DNA of 64,000 bases from Beta vulgaris subsp. vulgaris (lineage: Eukaryota > Streptophyta > Magnoliopsida > Caryophyllales > Amaranthaceae): contig NC_079207.1 in NCBI RefSeq assembly GCF_026745355.1, positions 35,937,430 to 36,001,429 of the forward strand, given 5' to 3'. Position 1 is the stretch's first letter; each line of letters begins with the position of its first letter. Below, piece after piece: positions 33,901-42,204 of this stretch. The translations under genes were made by a program, and so were the position numbers. Under the pieces are notes generated by a model. That model made no database searches. It was not told the DNA's origin and saw only the letters and a program-made list of their open reading frames with translations.

Positions 33901-36900
33901 GGGTTGAACACATTTTTCTGGCACGACCTTTGGGTGGGCTCCTCTCCACTAAAGGTAATATTCCCAAGGCTATATAGAATTGCAGCCAACAATCTAGCAT
34001 CAATAGGGTCCATGGGATATTGGGATGGATTCCATTGGCAATGGAGTTTCGAATGGACTAGAGAGCTTAGACCTCAAGATAAAGTGGAAGAGGAGAAATT
34101 ACAGCAGCTTCTTAATGGGGTATGTCCTGCATTAGAATCAAGTGACGAGCTCAACTAGACTTTGCATAAGTCGGGGCAATTCACCGTTAAATCTTTCTCA
34201 CAAGCTCTGGGAAAGAACTCAAATTTTAATCCTGCCACGGCGATTAAAGGGGTTTGGAGGGGATTGGTTCCCTATAGAATTGAAGTATTTGTATGGGCAG
34301 CTCTACTAGGGAAAATCAACACAAAATCCAAATTGGCTTCCCTGGGTATAATCCCTAGTAGCGATGCAGGATGTGTGTTTTGCAACAATGCAATAGAAGA
34401 CCATTCTCACCTCCTTCTTCATTGTAGTTTTTCATGGCGACTATGGCAATGGTGGATAGACATTTGGGGTTCTTGTTGGGTTTATCCTTTTTCACTCTCG
34501 GATGCAATGATCTCATGGCACTCCCCCTATCGCGAACCGTTCTTCAAAAAAGTCTGGCTTGCAAGCTTCTTTATCATACTATGGACCTTGTGGAAAGAAC
34601 GGAACGCGCGAGTCTTCTCCCAAAAATCATCCACTCCTGAACAACTTCAACACCTAGTTCTTTTGCACGGCATGTTGGTGGATAAAAGGGTGGTCAGACC
34701 CCTTCCCCTACTCCCCGGAGGAGGTGTTTCGCCACCCTCCCTGCCTAAGGTGGGGTGGATCAAAGTGCCTCAAGACAACGCACCTGCCCAATCCCAGCAG
34801 TGCTCAATGGACGCCCCCTCCTAGCTGCGCCATTAAATGGAACGTGGATGCGTCCACTTCCATGAATTTGTCTCGCTCAGCAGTGGGTGGGGTGCTACGA
34901 AATCATCTAGGAGTTTTCATGTGTCTCTTCTCATGTCCGATTCCTCACATGGAAATTAATAGTGCTGAAGTATGGGCAATACATCGTGCAATCAACATCA
35001 TCCTTTCTAAAGATGAGTTCCGAAGGCATGAAGTTATCATCGAGTCAGATTCTCTTAACGTAGTCTCATGGTGCAATGGCAACAAAGGGGGGCCTTGGAA
35101 CCTGGCTTCCAACTCAATTTCATTCGGAACTCGTTGAAAAAATGGATGAACATATCCATAATTCATAAAGGTCGTGAATCCAACTTTGTGGCTGATTCCT
35201 TGGCCAAGCTAGGCATCCCAAGATTGGATGATTTTGTTGCATGGATATAAGGGGAATGCTCAAATGTCTTCACCTTGTCTCTAATCATTGGTCTTTTGCT
35301 TTCAAGGTTCTGTAGAATGTAATGTTATCTATGTGTGCTTTGTATGGCAACAGCTATTAAGTTGGGTAGCTGGTTTTGTATGCTCTGATGATGGAGAGAG
35401 TTTCTCCTTCTACTATGGTGTGCTAGACACTATGAAAGTTTTCTCCTAACGGAGGAATACCATAGTCTTAGTCGAGGCTTTCTCTCCCTCATCCTTCGAA
35501 TAAATAAAAATGAGCAAATTTATCAAAAAAAAAATATGAAAGGATTAGCGATAGTGGAGGGCCCACATCATATTAGATTCAGAATATGTACAATCAATCT
35601 GTTAAGTAATTCATATTTAAAGATATTGATGGTCCAAATTACTTGTTGAAGATTGTGCATTGGAAAGGGAATACCAAAAGAGGACAAGTAAACTATATCG
35701 TGTCATGATAGCCATGAAATTAAAACTCTCCCGTTTCGTTACAGAACGGTCGTTCTTTAACGGATTTTGAATTTGCCGTTCTGCGAAATTCCGTTACAGA
35801 ATGCCATAATAAAAATCACATACTTCTCGCCACGTTGTCCGTTCCGTAACGCGAACTCACCGCGTTCCTGTTACATCAGTTTCTTTTAAATATTAGCCAA
35901 AAATATTTTATAATTTAATTATATAGCTAATGTAAAGATTTAATTATATTATGTTGTAATAATGCTTTGTAAACTAAAACAAAGTAGATAAGGTTAGAAC
36001 ATATGTGATTTTTTTAAAAAAATTCATGTCGTATCGGCCGTGAAACGTTTAATTTTTCGTCACAAGCCGTTCCCGCGACAACGCGACCGCGACTGCGTTT
36101 TTTTTCTCTGAATTGATAGCAAATAAACTTGCAACAAAATTTTAGGTTGTTAAGTTCCAATGGCTTGACCAAATATTTCATTTATTTGACAGATCTATGC
36201 AGTTTTGCTGCCTATCATCGTTTTCACTATCCGATACATTAGGAGAAGAGATGTACACGATTTACACCATGCCATTTTAGGTAATGTCAAGATTTTATGT
36301 ACTACTATCAATAATTTTTTTTGTTGAAGAGAAGTTTAACATACAAATTATTTGACAATATGCAGGTCTGTTATATGCAGTGCTCATTACTGGGGTCATT
36401 ACAGATGCTATAAAAGATGCAGTTGGTCGGCCTAGGCCAAACTTCTTTTGGCGTTGCTTTCCTGATGGCCAGGATGTAAGATCAGTTACTGTTTTATGCT
36501 TGTTATTTTGTTTAAGAGGATTACTTCATGCAACATCTTAGAATACTTTCATCTGAAAATAAAAACAACTTGACTATATGAAGTTTAATCTCTGTTGTGC
36601 TCTTATCCCACAGATTTATAATCACCTTGGTAATGTTATATGCAATGGTGATGCTAGTGTCATAAAGGAAGGGCACAAGAGTTTTCCAAGTGGTCACACA
36701 TCATGTAATTATTCCCGCTACTACTTAGTTACTTCATACTTTTATTTGGTTCTGTTGTTTGATTGACATCAACATATGATACCGCTATTATCTCTAGATT
36801 ATTTTCGCAAACTAACGGATTTCATATTGCGGTTTGGGAGGTGTTTGATTAGTTTTTCTGCGATGACTCTGTTGCTTTAGATATTTATTTTTGTCTGTAG

Positions 36901-39379
36901 TTGAGCAACCGCAAATTTTGTTTTTGATCTGACAAAAAAGGAAAAAAACTCCTTTTCTTTGTCTTACATGAAAATTATTTGGATTTACAGGGTCTTTTGC
37001 AGGACTTGGATTTCTAGCGTTTTATCTGTCAGGAAAAATCGAAGCATTTGATCAAAAGGGGCATGCAGGCAAATTATGTATTGTGTTTTTTCCGTTCCTA
37101 ATGGCTGCCCTTGTTGGTGTTTCTCGAGTTGATGATTACTGGCACCATTGGCAAGACGTTTTTGCAGGAGCTTTGATCGGTTTGTTTTTACTATACTCTT
37201 ATTAGTCATTCAGTAGATGTGAACTAGGGGTGCTTATCGAGCGAGCCGAGCCCGAATAGCACTGGGCTCAGCTCGAGCTCGTTTAAAATTTTCCAGGCTC
37301 GGCTCGGCTCGTAAGCTCGCCGAGCTTGGGAGATCCGAGCTCGAGCTCGGCTCGTGATGGAAATTTGGGGTTCGAGCTCGGCTCGCGAGCTCGTTTAGGC
37401 TCGGCTCGCGAGCTCGGCTTGGCTCGAAGTAGGTGAGCTTGTTCACTCACCCATCATATGCTTTTATAACTTGATTGCCCTCTTAGCATTTCTAAGATTT
37501 CAATGTGGGACTCCATGGTTTGTTAAGAAATACAAACTCACTATCCCCATTTCAATGTGGAACTCCATGTTTTGTTTAAGATAACAAACTCATTCTACAT
37601 ATGCTTATATAACTTGAATCCCTCTTAGCATTGCTAAAATTTCAATGTGGGACTCCATGTTTTGTTAAGAAAAAAAACTCATTATACCCTTGTTTTGTTT
37701 ACATATGCTTTTATAACTTGGAATCCTCCTAGCATTGTTAAAATTTCAATGTGGGACTCCATGTTTTGCTAAAGAAAAAATTATCAAATATTTTAAGTAT
37801 TAAAAAATCAACTATTTAAATAATACTTCATTTCCTCTATGAAGAAAATAAAGTATAGTTTTTGTTTTCCAACCAAGGAGATACAAAATTAAACTTTAAG
37901 TTGAAGTAAGGAGTAGTAGCTATTTATAAAGAAAATAAGGTTGATCCTTGTTTTCTTAACCAATGTGGGACTTTAGTGCCTAGTGGAGTAGAGGTGAAGT
38001 TGGATCACAAATTAAAATATATAATTTGTAATCTAAATTAAAATATAAATTAGTATTAAATTTTTTAATATAAAATATTTTTTTAATATAAATATTTTTT
38101 TTAATATAAAATAATAAACGAGCTGCTCACGAGCTTTACGAGCCGAGCTTTGCCCAGCTCGGCTCGGCTCGTTTAAGTCTCGAGCCGAGCCCGAGCTCGA
38201 GCCGAGCTTCAACGAATCGAGCTTTGACCGAGCCGAGCTTGAGCTGCTCGCGAGCTTGTCAGGCTCATTATCACCTCTAATGTGAACTAGTTTAGTTTTG
38301 GAAGCGCATACGAGAGTGATACTTATGAACTACGGCCTAGGATCGAATCTTGTTTACGTCACTATCTATCCTTAAGGGTCGCTAAACACACAAAAAAACC
38401 TATATATGATGAGTCGTTCTTATGTTGGAGTGCACTAGATTAATTCATTTCTCATTTCTGCCATAATAATCACATAATTTCAGTAAACTCTTAAATCTCT
38501 TCCCTTTTTTAATTTGTAGGCCTTGTTATCTCTTTCTTTTGCTATCTCCAGTTCTTTCCCGCACCACACCGCACTCAGTGTAAGCCTTTTCATTTTTCTC
38601 TGGTTGACTTAGTAATACATCTTATTGAAAAAGTTTTAACATATTATATACTCTAATATAGTTGCATGATTGCTATAACTTCGACATGAAACAAGTTACT
38701 AGTTACCTTATTTAAAGTGAAATAATTACTCAAAGCACTTTGAACTGGATTAGATATGATGTATGGCTATGATAAAAATATTAAGAAAAAAACATATATG
38801 CGTAGATTTATGATACCAATTAGCACATGTGATTTACAAAAAAATAACTATATTTAAAAACAGATAGATATAAAAGAAAAGCAAATAAAGATCGTACAAG
38901 ATAGTATATGAAAAAAGGTTAAATGTTATATATGAGGTTTTAATTTTTTTTTTTCGAGGTAATATATGAGATATTTTATTATGATAAATTAATGTAATAA
39001 ATTGTGACGGTATAATAATAAGTGTTATTATGCTAGAAAATAGTATATAAGAGTATCTATAGGGTAGAAAAGGGGATTAGAAGATAGGAAAAAGAAAAAA
39101 ATAGTCACTACGGGCACATGTCTAACTTTGATCAAGACTTACTGAAAAATGTTACCAATCTCTTTAATTATGTTCATAAACATACAATTTTGCTTTATGT
39201 TATCTCAATTTTATTTACGGCATCTCTATGGAATTGTTGACCAATTAGGTTGGGGACCTCATTCATACTTTAGAGCAGTAGAAGAAGATAGCCGAACACA
39301 AACAGGCTATGCTACAAATGGAATGAATTTGGCTTTAGTTTCACGTCAATTGCAGGATCACGTAGTCACAATTGAATGA
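27942..39379 (+). CDS. LPP: Lipid phosphate phosphatase (phosphatidate phosphatase, PAP2 family), seven coding exons
   Basis: Exons are 27942-28157, 36193-36280, 36366-36475, 36614-36704, 36991-37179, 38520-38579 and 39249-39379. All introns are GT-AG with matching phases, giving 885 bp (294 residues plus stop), the usual length of plant LPP2-type proteins. These are integral membrane enzymes that remove phosphate from phosphatidic acid, diacylglycerol pyrophosphate and related lipids. All three catalytic motifs are present: KX6RP at 118-126 (KDAVGRPRP), PSGH at 163-166, and SRX5HX3D at 213-224 ([12 protein letters not shown]). Family landmarks include [48 protein letters not shown] and WGPHSYFR. 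Multiple hydrophobic helices fit six membrane spans. A second ATG lies six bases downstream (27948). Intron 1 (28158-36192) is about 8 kb because of a Helitron and a complete LINE. Intron 5 holds a hAT element. The frame is intact, so the gene is probably functional. Which LPP paralogue it is cannot be decided here. Confidence 0.92.
28310..28825 (+). mobile_element. Non-autonomous Helitron in intron 1 (516 bp)
   Basis: It begins TCTCTATTATATAAGCCAAG after a host A (28309) and ends with the hairpin ACGCACGCATCGCGTGCAT followed by ATAAAGGCTAG and a host T (28826). These are the diagnostic Helitron 5'-TC, 3' hairpin and CTAG with A/T insertion site. There is no coding sequence. The 5' end is shared with the truncated Helitron at 40674. 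Confidence 0.85.
28826..29002. other. Intron 1 sequence with left LINE target duplication
   Basis: Contains the left copy of the LINE target duplication, ATATGAAAGGGTTAGCGA, at 28985-29002. Confidence 0.6.
29056..31062 (+). pseudogene. LINE ORF1 with N-terminal RRM, pseudogene
   Basis: The ATG at 29056 ([20 protein letters not shown]) is followed by an RNA recognition motif at about residues 36-110, with an RNP2-like [15 protein letters not shown] and an RNP1-like [12 protein letters not shown] Pro/Lys-rich linker ends the first open frame at 29884. Another frame (29907-30683) adds [20 protein letters not shown] and [20 protein letters not shown], a DUF4283-like region typical of RRM-type plant L1 ORF1. 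A third frame (to 31062) adds the C-terminal tail with [13 protein letters not shown] and [21 protein letters not shown]1p binds the LINE RNA. A stop at 29884 and a frameshift near 30600 disable it. Confidence 0.75.
31106..35250 (+). pseudogene. LINE ORF2: endonuclease, reverse transcriptase, zf-RVT and RNase H, pseudogene
   Basis: It starts at 31106 (MNALS, stop, [11 protein letters not shown]). The endonuclease shows [21 protein letters not shown] (about 31517) and [12 protein letters not shown] with SDHCPLL. The reverse transcriptase shows [70 protein letters not shown] and QYADDTLVF (YADD codons 33137-33148). Thumb ([18 protein letters not shown]) and zf-RVT ([19 protein letters not shown], about 34365) follow. 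A C-terminal RNase H shows [17 protein letters not shown] and [11 protein letters not shown]. About ten in-frame stops or frame changes interrupt it, most of the stops being TAG. Confidence 0.88.
35534..36192. other. Rest of intron 1 with a GC-rich repeat remnant
   Basis: After the right LINE target duplication, about 35730-36100 holds CG-rich sequence unlike its surroundings (TTCCGTTACAGAA, CCGTTCCGTAACGCGAAC, CGCGACAACGCGACCGCGAC), separated by AT-rich DNA. It is probably a degraded mobile element. I could not find termini. The acceptor TTTATTTGACAG ends at 36192. Confidence 0.4.
37225..38279. mobile_element. hAT-type non-autonomous element in intron 5, rich in GAGCTCGGCTCG motifs
   Basis: Terminal repeats TAGGGGTGCTTATCGAGC (37225) and, inverted, TAGAGGTGATAATGAGCC (ending 38279) are flanked by a perfect 8-bp duplication ATGTGAAC (37217-37224 and 38280-38287), the hAT signature. 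Both subterminal regions (37230-37440 and 38115-38270) consist of clustered GAGCTCG/GGCTCG/CGAGCC words. The AT-rich middle contains three or four copies of a roughly 95-bp unit containing CAATGTGGGACTCCATG (37500-37765). No transposase is present. Confidence 0.8.
38280..38519. other. Remainder of intron 5
   Basis: Right copy of the hAT duplication, then ordinary intron sequence ending in the T-rich acceptor TTTTTTAATTTGTAG. Confidence 0.5.
38580..39248 (+). other. Intron 6 of the phosphatase gene
   Basis: AT-rich, bounded by donor GTAAGCC and acceptor CCAATTAG; no embedded element recognised. Confidence 0.7.
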
Positions 39380-39637
39380 CATTCTTTTTGGGTAGCAGAC
39401 TATTTTGACAGTTATTTGTAAATTCTCTCTTTTAATCCTCCTGTGGTTTTATTCTCTCTTGTACTGCATTGATGTTCTTGACTTTGCAGATACTTCTTTT
39501 AGCTTCTTTATGGAATGCTAAAATGTGTATAATTGTTAACATACATATTCAGATTCCGCACGTTATGGTATAGACTACTGATTGACTTACAACTTAATTA
39601 CAAGTGCCCATGTTATTCGAGGTGAAGTTCGTCCTAT
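39380..39637 (+). other. Probable 3' UTR and downstream flank of the phosphatase gene
   Basis: T-rich sequence after the TGA. No clear AATAAA signal was seen. The left copy of a possible hAT target duplication (GTCCTAT) is at 39631-39637. Confidence 0.4.
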
Positions 39638-40244
39638 TAGGGGTATTAATAAGTCAAACATGCTCGTAACCTATCGAGCTCGGCTCCGTCGAAGCTCGGA
39701 TCGAGGGGGGCTCGAGTCAAGATCGAGTTCAGCTCGGTCTGCTAATGAATCAAGCCCGAGCAAGCCTTCATTCGGCTAAAAAGCTCTTAAAATAACGATT
39801 TTTATGTAAAATATTAAGTGTCCCACATTGATTTATGTAAAATAGCTTTTTTTTTATCCATAATATGCTAGTAACCTAGTTATACATATGGTTTGATCTT
39901 GTCCCACATTGGTTGAGAAAAAAAAGATTAAACCTATGTCCTTTACAAAAGGAACAACATGTTAACCTTTGTTTATATAATGTAAAAGGATAATTCATAA
40001 AGTCGCACATTGGTGGGAGAATGACACAAAGTTTTTGTTCTAAAAAAATACTACTCCAAATACTAAGTCAAGGTATATGGACTAGCTCGAACTTGAGTCG
40101 AACCGAGCTCATATTCAAATTTTTTGAGTGCGAGCCAAGATTTTCAAGCCCGACGAGCTTCGAGCTGAGCTTTGCCCTTTTCCTACCCTAGCCGAGCTTG
40201 CTTAGGCTTGGTCTCGGTTAAACTCCTTGACACCTCCAAGCTAA
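39638..40244. mobile_element. Second hAT-like element with CGAGCT-rich ends
   Basis: Starts TAGGGGTATTAATAAG and ends near CTTGACACCTCCAAGCTAA, with GTCCTAT on both sides (39631-39637 and 40245-40251). Subterminal CGAGCTCGG and CGAGCTT words and an internal GTCCCACATTGG-type motif (twice or more) resemble the element in intron 5, so it appears to be a diverged relative. The right terminus is not a clean match, so the boundary is approximate. Confidence 0.5.
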
Positions 40245-40673
40245 GTCCTATAGGGCATAGGCTGTAAATAGGTAATTCTCCGATTTTTTAGTTACAGCAT
40301 TTTGTTTTGTACAAAGTTTTAGGCAATGTCACTTTTAAACTTTTTGAACGATACATTTTCCCCATCTAATATAAAATAAGGGAGGAAAAGAGAAAAGAAG
40401 TATTTTTTTTGGTGGAAAAAGTCAACCCATAAGAATATTATTACTCTTTTGTAAGTCAAGTACTCCAAATAAGGACAGTTTAATCAATTTAGAAATTAAA
40501 AAGAAAGAGTCATTTAAGGGAAATTCAGCAAAGAAAAAGGAGGGAGTAATGGATATGAGGCACACACAATTGCTTTAGTTGCTATAGAAGGTAACTATTC
40601 AATTTGCTATTTGAGATAATTATTCGGTCTAAATTAGTAGTTTAGATCTATTTATATCTATATTCTATATATT
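40245..40673. other. Intergenic AT-rich sequence
   Basis: No gene or element recognised. Confidence 0.4.
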
Positions 40674-40807
40674 TCTATTATATAAGCTAAGGAGGAAGCT
40701 ATGGTGTCCCCCCTTAAAAAGACTTATATATCTTTAATCTTACAAAAAATAATACAGATAATTTTTTCTAATTCTTTGCTCATTTACAAATATCTCTTTT
40801 ATATAAG
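40674..40807 (+). mobile_element. 5' end of a Helitron, truncated by the LTR array
   Basis: TCTATTATATAAGCTAAGGA matches the first bases of the Helitron at 28310, and the similarity continues through the GTGTCCCC/AAAAAGACT region. It stops at 40808 where the first LTR of the array begins, so the retrotransposon appears to have inserted into this Helitron. The missing remainder would lie beyond the right end of the array, outside the window. Confidence 0.55.
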
Positions 40808-41107
40808 TGATGCATGAGATGATGTGGATACTTGTTCTTGGATACTCTTGAGGCATGATGTCAAATAAAAGTGTGTAGAGTTCTAGTTATGTTAGAACTC
40901 ATATCTTTATTGCTTTCCTAGTTCTACTTGTATTAGGAATCATGGTTTTGCCTACGTTCTTAAAACGATGGATTTTACATGATTCAAAGAGTCTAGAGAG
41001 TCTAGGACTTAGGGACTTGTCCTAAGCCTATTAGGGTTATAGTTTATTATGTTTCCTAGTAGCATTAGGTTATTTCTTTCCTACTAGGATTAGCATAATT
41101 AAACTAG

Positions 41108-41115
41108 TATAAATA
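41108..41115 (+). promoter_or_regulatory. LTR TATA box
   Basis: TATAAATA inside CTAGTATAAATAGAGTC, repeated in every LTR of the array (about 300 bp from each LTR start). It would drive transcription rightward through the unit. Confidence 0.6.
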
Positions 41116-41196
41116 GAGTCTATGTAGTTCATATTTAGATGGTGAATAATAATAATTTTGTGAGTTTGAGTGTTTACCCAAATCCTCTTGAGTGCT

Positions 41197-41436
41197 GGTG
41201 GCTTAGCCTTTACGCATTCAAAACCCTTAGATTTATTCCTTGTGGTGGCTTAGCCTTTATCATTGAATAAACTAAGTACTATCCAGTTTTGTTTTGTTTA
41301 GTTGGTGGCTTTGCCTTTATGCTAATCAAACAATTCGAACCTTTTATGTTATTCTTGGTGATTAAATTCTTTATGGAATTGACATAAAAGCCTATCCAAC
41401 CCTTAGTTTGATATTCGTGGTGATTAAATTCTTTAT
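41197..41436 (+). repeat. Degenerate sub-repeats within the LTR
   Basis: GGTGGCTTAGCCTTTA (41197), GGTGGCTTAGCCTTTA (41244), GGTGGCTTTGCCTTTA (41304), then GGTGATTAAATTCTTTAT (41357 and 41419). Each is followed by a variable spacer ending in an AT-CAA/ATTCAAA-like element, a spacing of 47-62 bp. They lie downstream of the TATA box, probably in R/U5, and are present in all LTR copies. Confidence 0.7.
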
Positions 41437-41520
41437 CGAAAATCAACTAAGTACAATCCTTTATTTCTGTTAGCTTCCGCACTTGTATTTGATCTATTTT
41501 AGTAGATTAAATACATCATA

Positions 41521-41533
41521 TGGTATCAAGAGC
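41521..41533 (+). promoter_or_regulatory. Primer binding site (initiator-Met tRNA type)
   Basis: TGGTATCAAGAGC lies two bases after the LTR end. It matches the plant initiator methionyl-tRNA 3'-end complement (TGGTATCAGAGC) except for one extra A. It recurs in each unit. Confidence 0.8.
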
Positions 41534-42191
41534 TTTGGTGACATCCATTGAAGAAGGCCTTTCGAGCTTTCATCCAGTTCATACTATTGCTCGAAATTTT
41601 TTCCTTTAAGGGGAGTATTAGATCTTCAAGAAAGTCTTAAAGATCAAATCTTTTTTCCAAGATTTTTGATTTTTCACAAAGTTTCATCGAAGGACATCAT
41701 TATTCATTGTCAAGTGGTGAAAGAAAATCATCCAAGATCCACAAAAACATCCAAGAAAAAAACCTTCCGTAACAGCCAGTTTTTTGGGGTAAATTTGAGA
41801 GCTTCGTTCTCCCACTCCAAACGAATTTTGGGTGATTCTTGATCCTAAATTGGACTACTATTTGTCTACTTTGCTATCCTAAAATTTCGTAAGGTTTGAA
41901 GTTGATTTGGTATATGTTCGAGACTGATCTTTCGAATTGGTCAAAAACCGGGTTAATCTGGCACAGTGTTGCGAGATTTAAAACTGCAAACAATTGGCTT
42001 TGAATTTTTCAATGAAATTTTGGTCGAGTGTTGCAGACACATAGATCTAGGTCCTGGAAGAATTTTACGTGATTTCGAGTTGTTTTGCCTGGTATTCTTC
42101 ACTTTTACTTGCATCAAAGTTCTGGGCAGTTTACAGGCAAATTAATGGATCAAATCTCCGGGAATGGCAAAATCCGTGGACGAATTTTTTC

Positions 42192-42204
42192 AAGAAGGGG
42201 AGTA
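42192..42204 (+). promoter_or_regulatory. Polypurine tract before the next LTR
   Basis: AAGAAGGGGAGTA directly abuts TGATGC of LTR 2. The same junction occurs in each unit, with a shortened GGG in units ending at 53395 and 57592. It would prime plus-strand DNA synthesis. Confidence 0.75.

Larger units (their letters stand above)
29003..35533 (+). mobile_element. Near full-length L1-type LINE with RNase H, inserted in intron 1
   Basis: An 18-bp direct repeat with one mismatch flanks it: ATATGAAAGGGTTAGCGA (28985-29002) and ATATGAAAGGATTAGCGA (35534-35551). The right copy follows the A-rich tail (about 35525-35533). The element is about 6.5 kb and carries an RRM-type ORF1 (29056-31062) and an ORF2 with endonuclease, reverse transcriptase (YADD), zf-RVT and RNase H (31106-35250), then a 3' UTR of about 275 bp. 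It lies in the same orientation as the phosphatase gene. Stops and frameshifts in both ORFs show it is dead. Confidence 0.9.
40808..41518 (+). repeat. First (outermost) LTR of the array
   Basis: 711 bp, starting TGATGCATGAG and ending TAAATACATCA, with TGATG/CATCA as 5-bp inverted termini. A TATA box (TATAAATA, 41108-41115) and AATAAA (41266-41271) mark a plausible U3-R-U5 layout. It has substitutions relative to internal LTRs (GATGTCAAATAAAAG instead of GATTTCAAATAGAAG at 40858-40872), as expected if the outermost copy escapes homogenisation. The five bases before it (ATAAG, 40803-40807) are the candidate target duplication. Confidence 0.85.
41519..42204 (+). other. Internal region of the first array unit
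   Basis: 686 bp between LTR 1 and LTR 2. It begins TA then the primer binding site, contains an internal purine tract (TTTAAGGGGAGTATTAGATC, about 41606-41625) similar to the true polypurine tract, and ends in AAGAAGGGGAGTA. Short open frames exist (in most units a 72-codon frame beginning MIFHKVSSKDIIIHCQVVKE and an 83-93-codon frame beginning MLRDLKLQTIGFEFF), but neither resembles Gag or Pol. In this unit the first frame is broken by an indel. It is probably non-coding or a relic leader/gag edge. Confidence 0.7.

Noticed and set aside
34434..35166. Extra frames on both strands over the LINE 3' end
   Set aside because: Shadows of the zf-RVT and RNase H domains of ORF2.
36578..36766. Standalone 62-codon frame
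   Set aside because: It is exon 4 of the phosphatase plus flanking intron, not a separate gene.
41521..41533. tRNA gene fragment
   Set aside because: The match is to the complement of a tRNA 3' end directly after an LTR, the definition of a primer binding site; no cloverleaf can be drawn.
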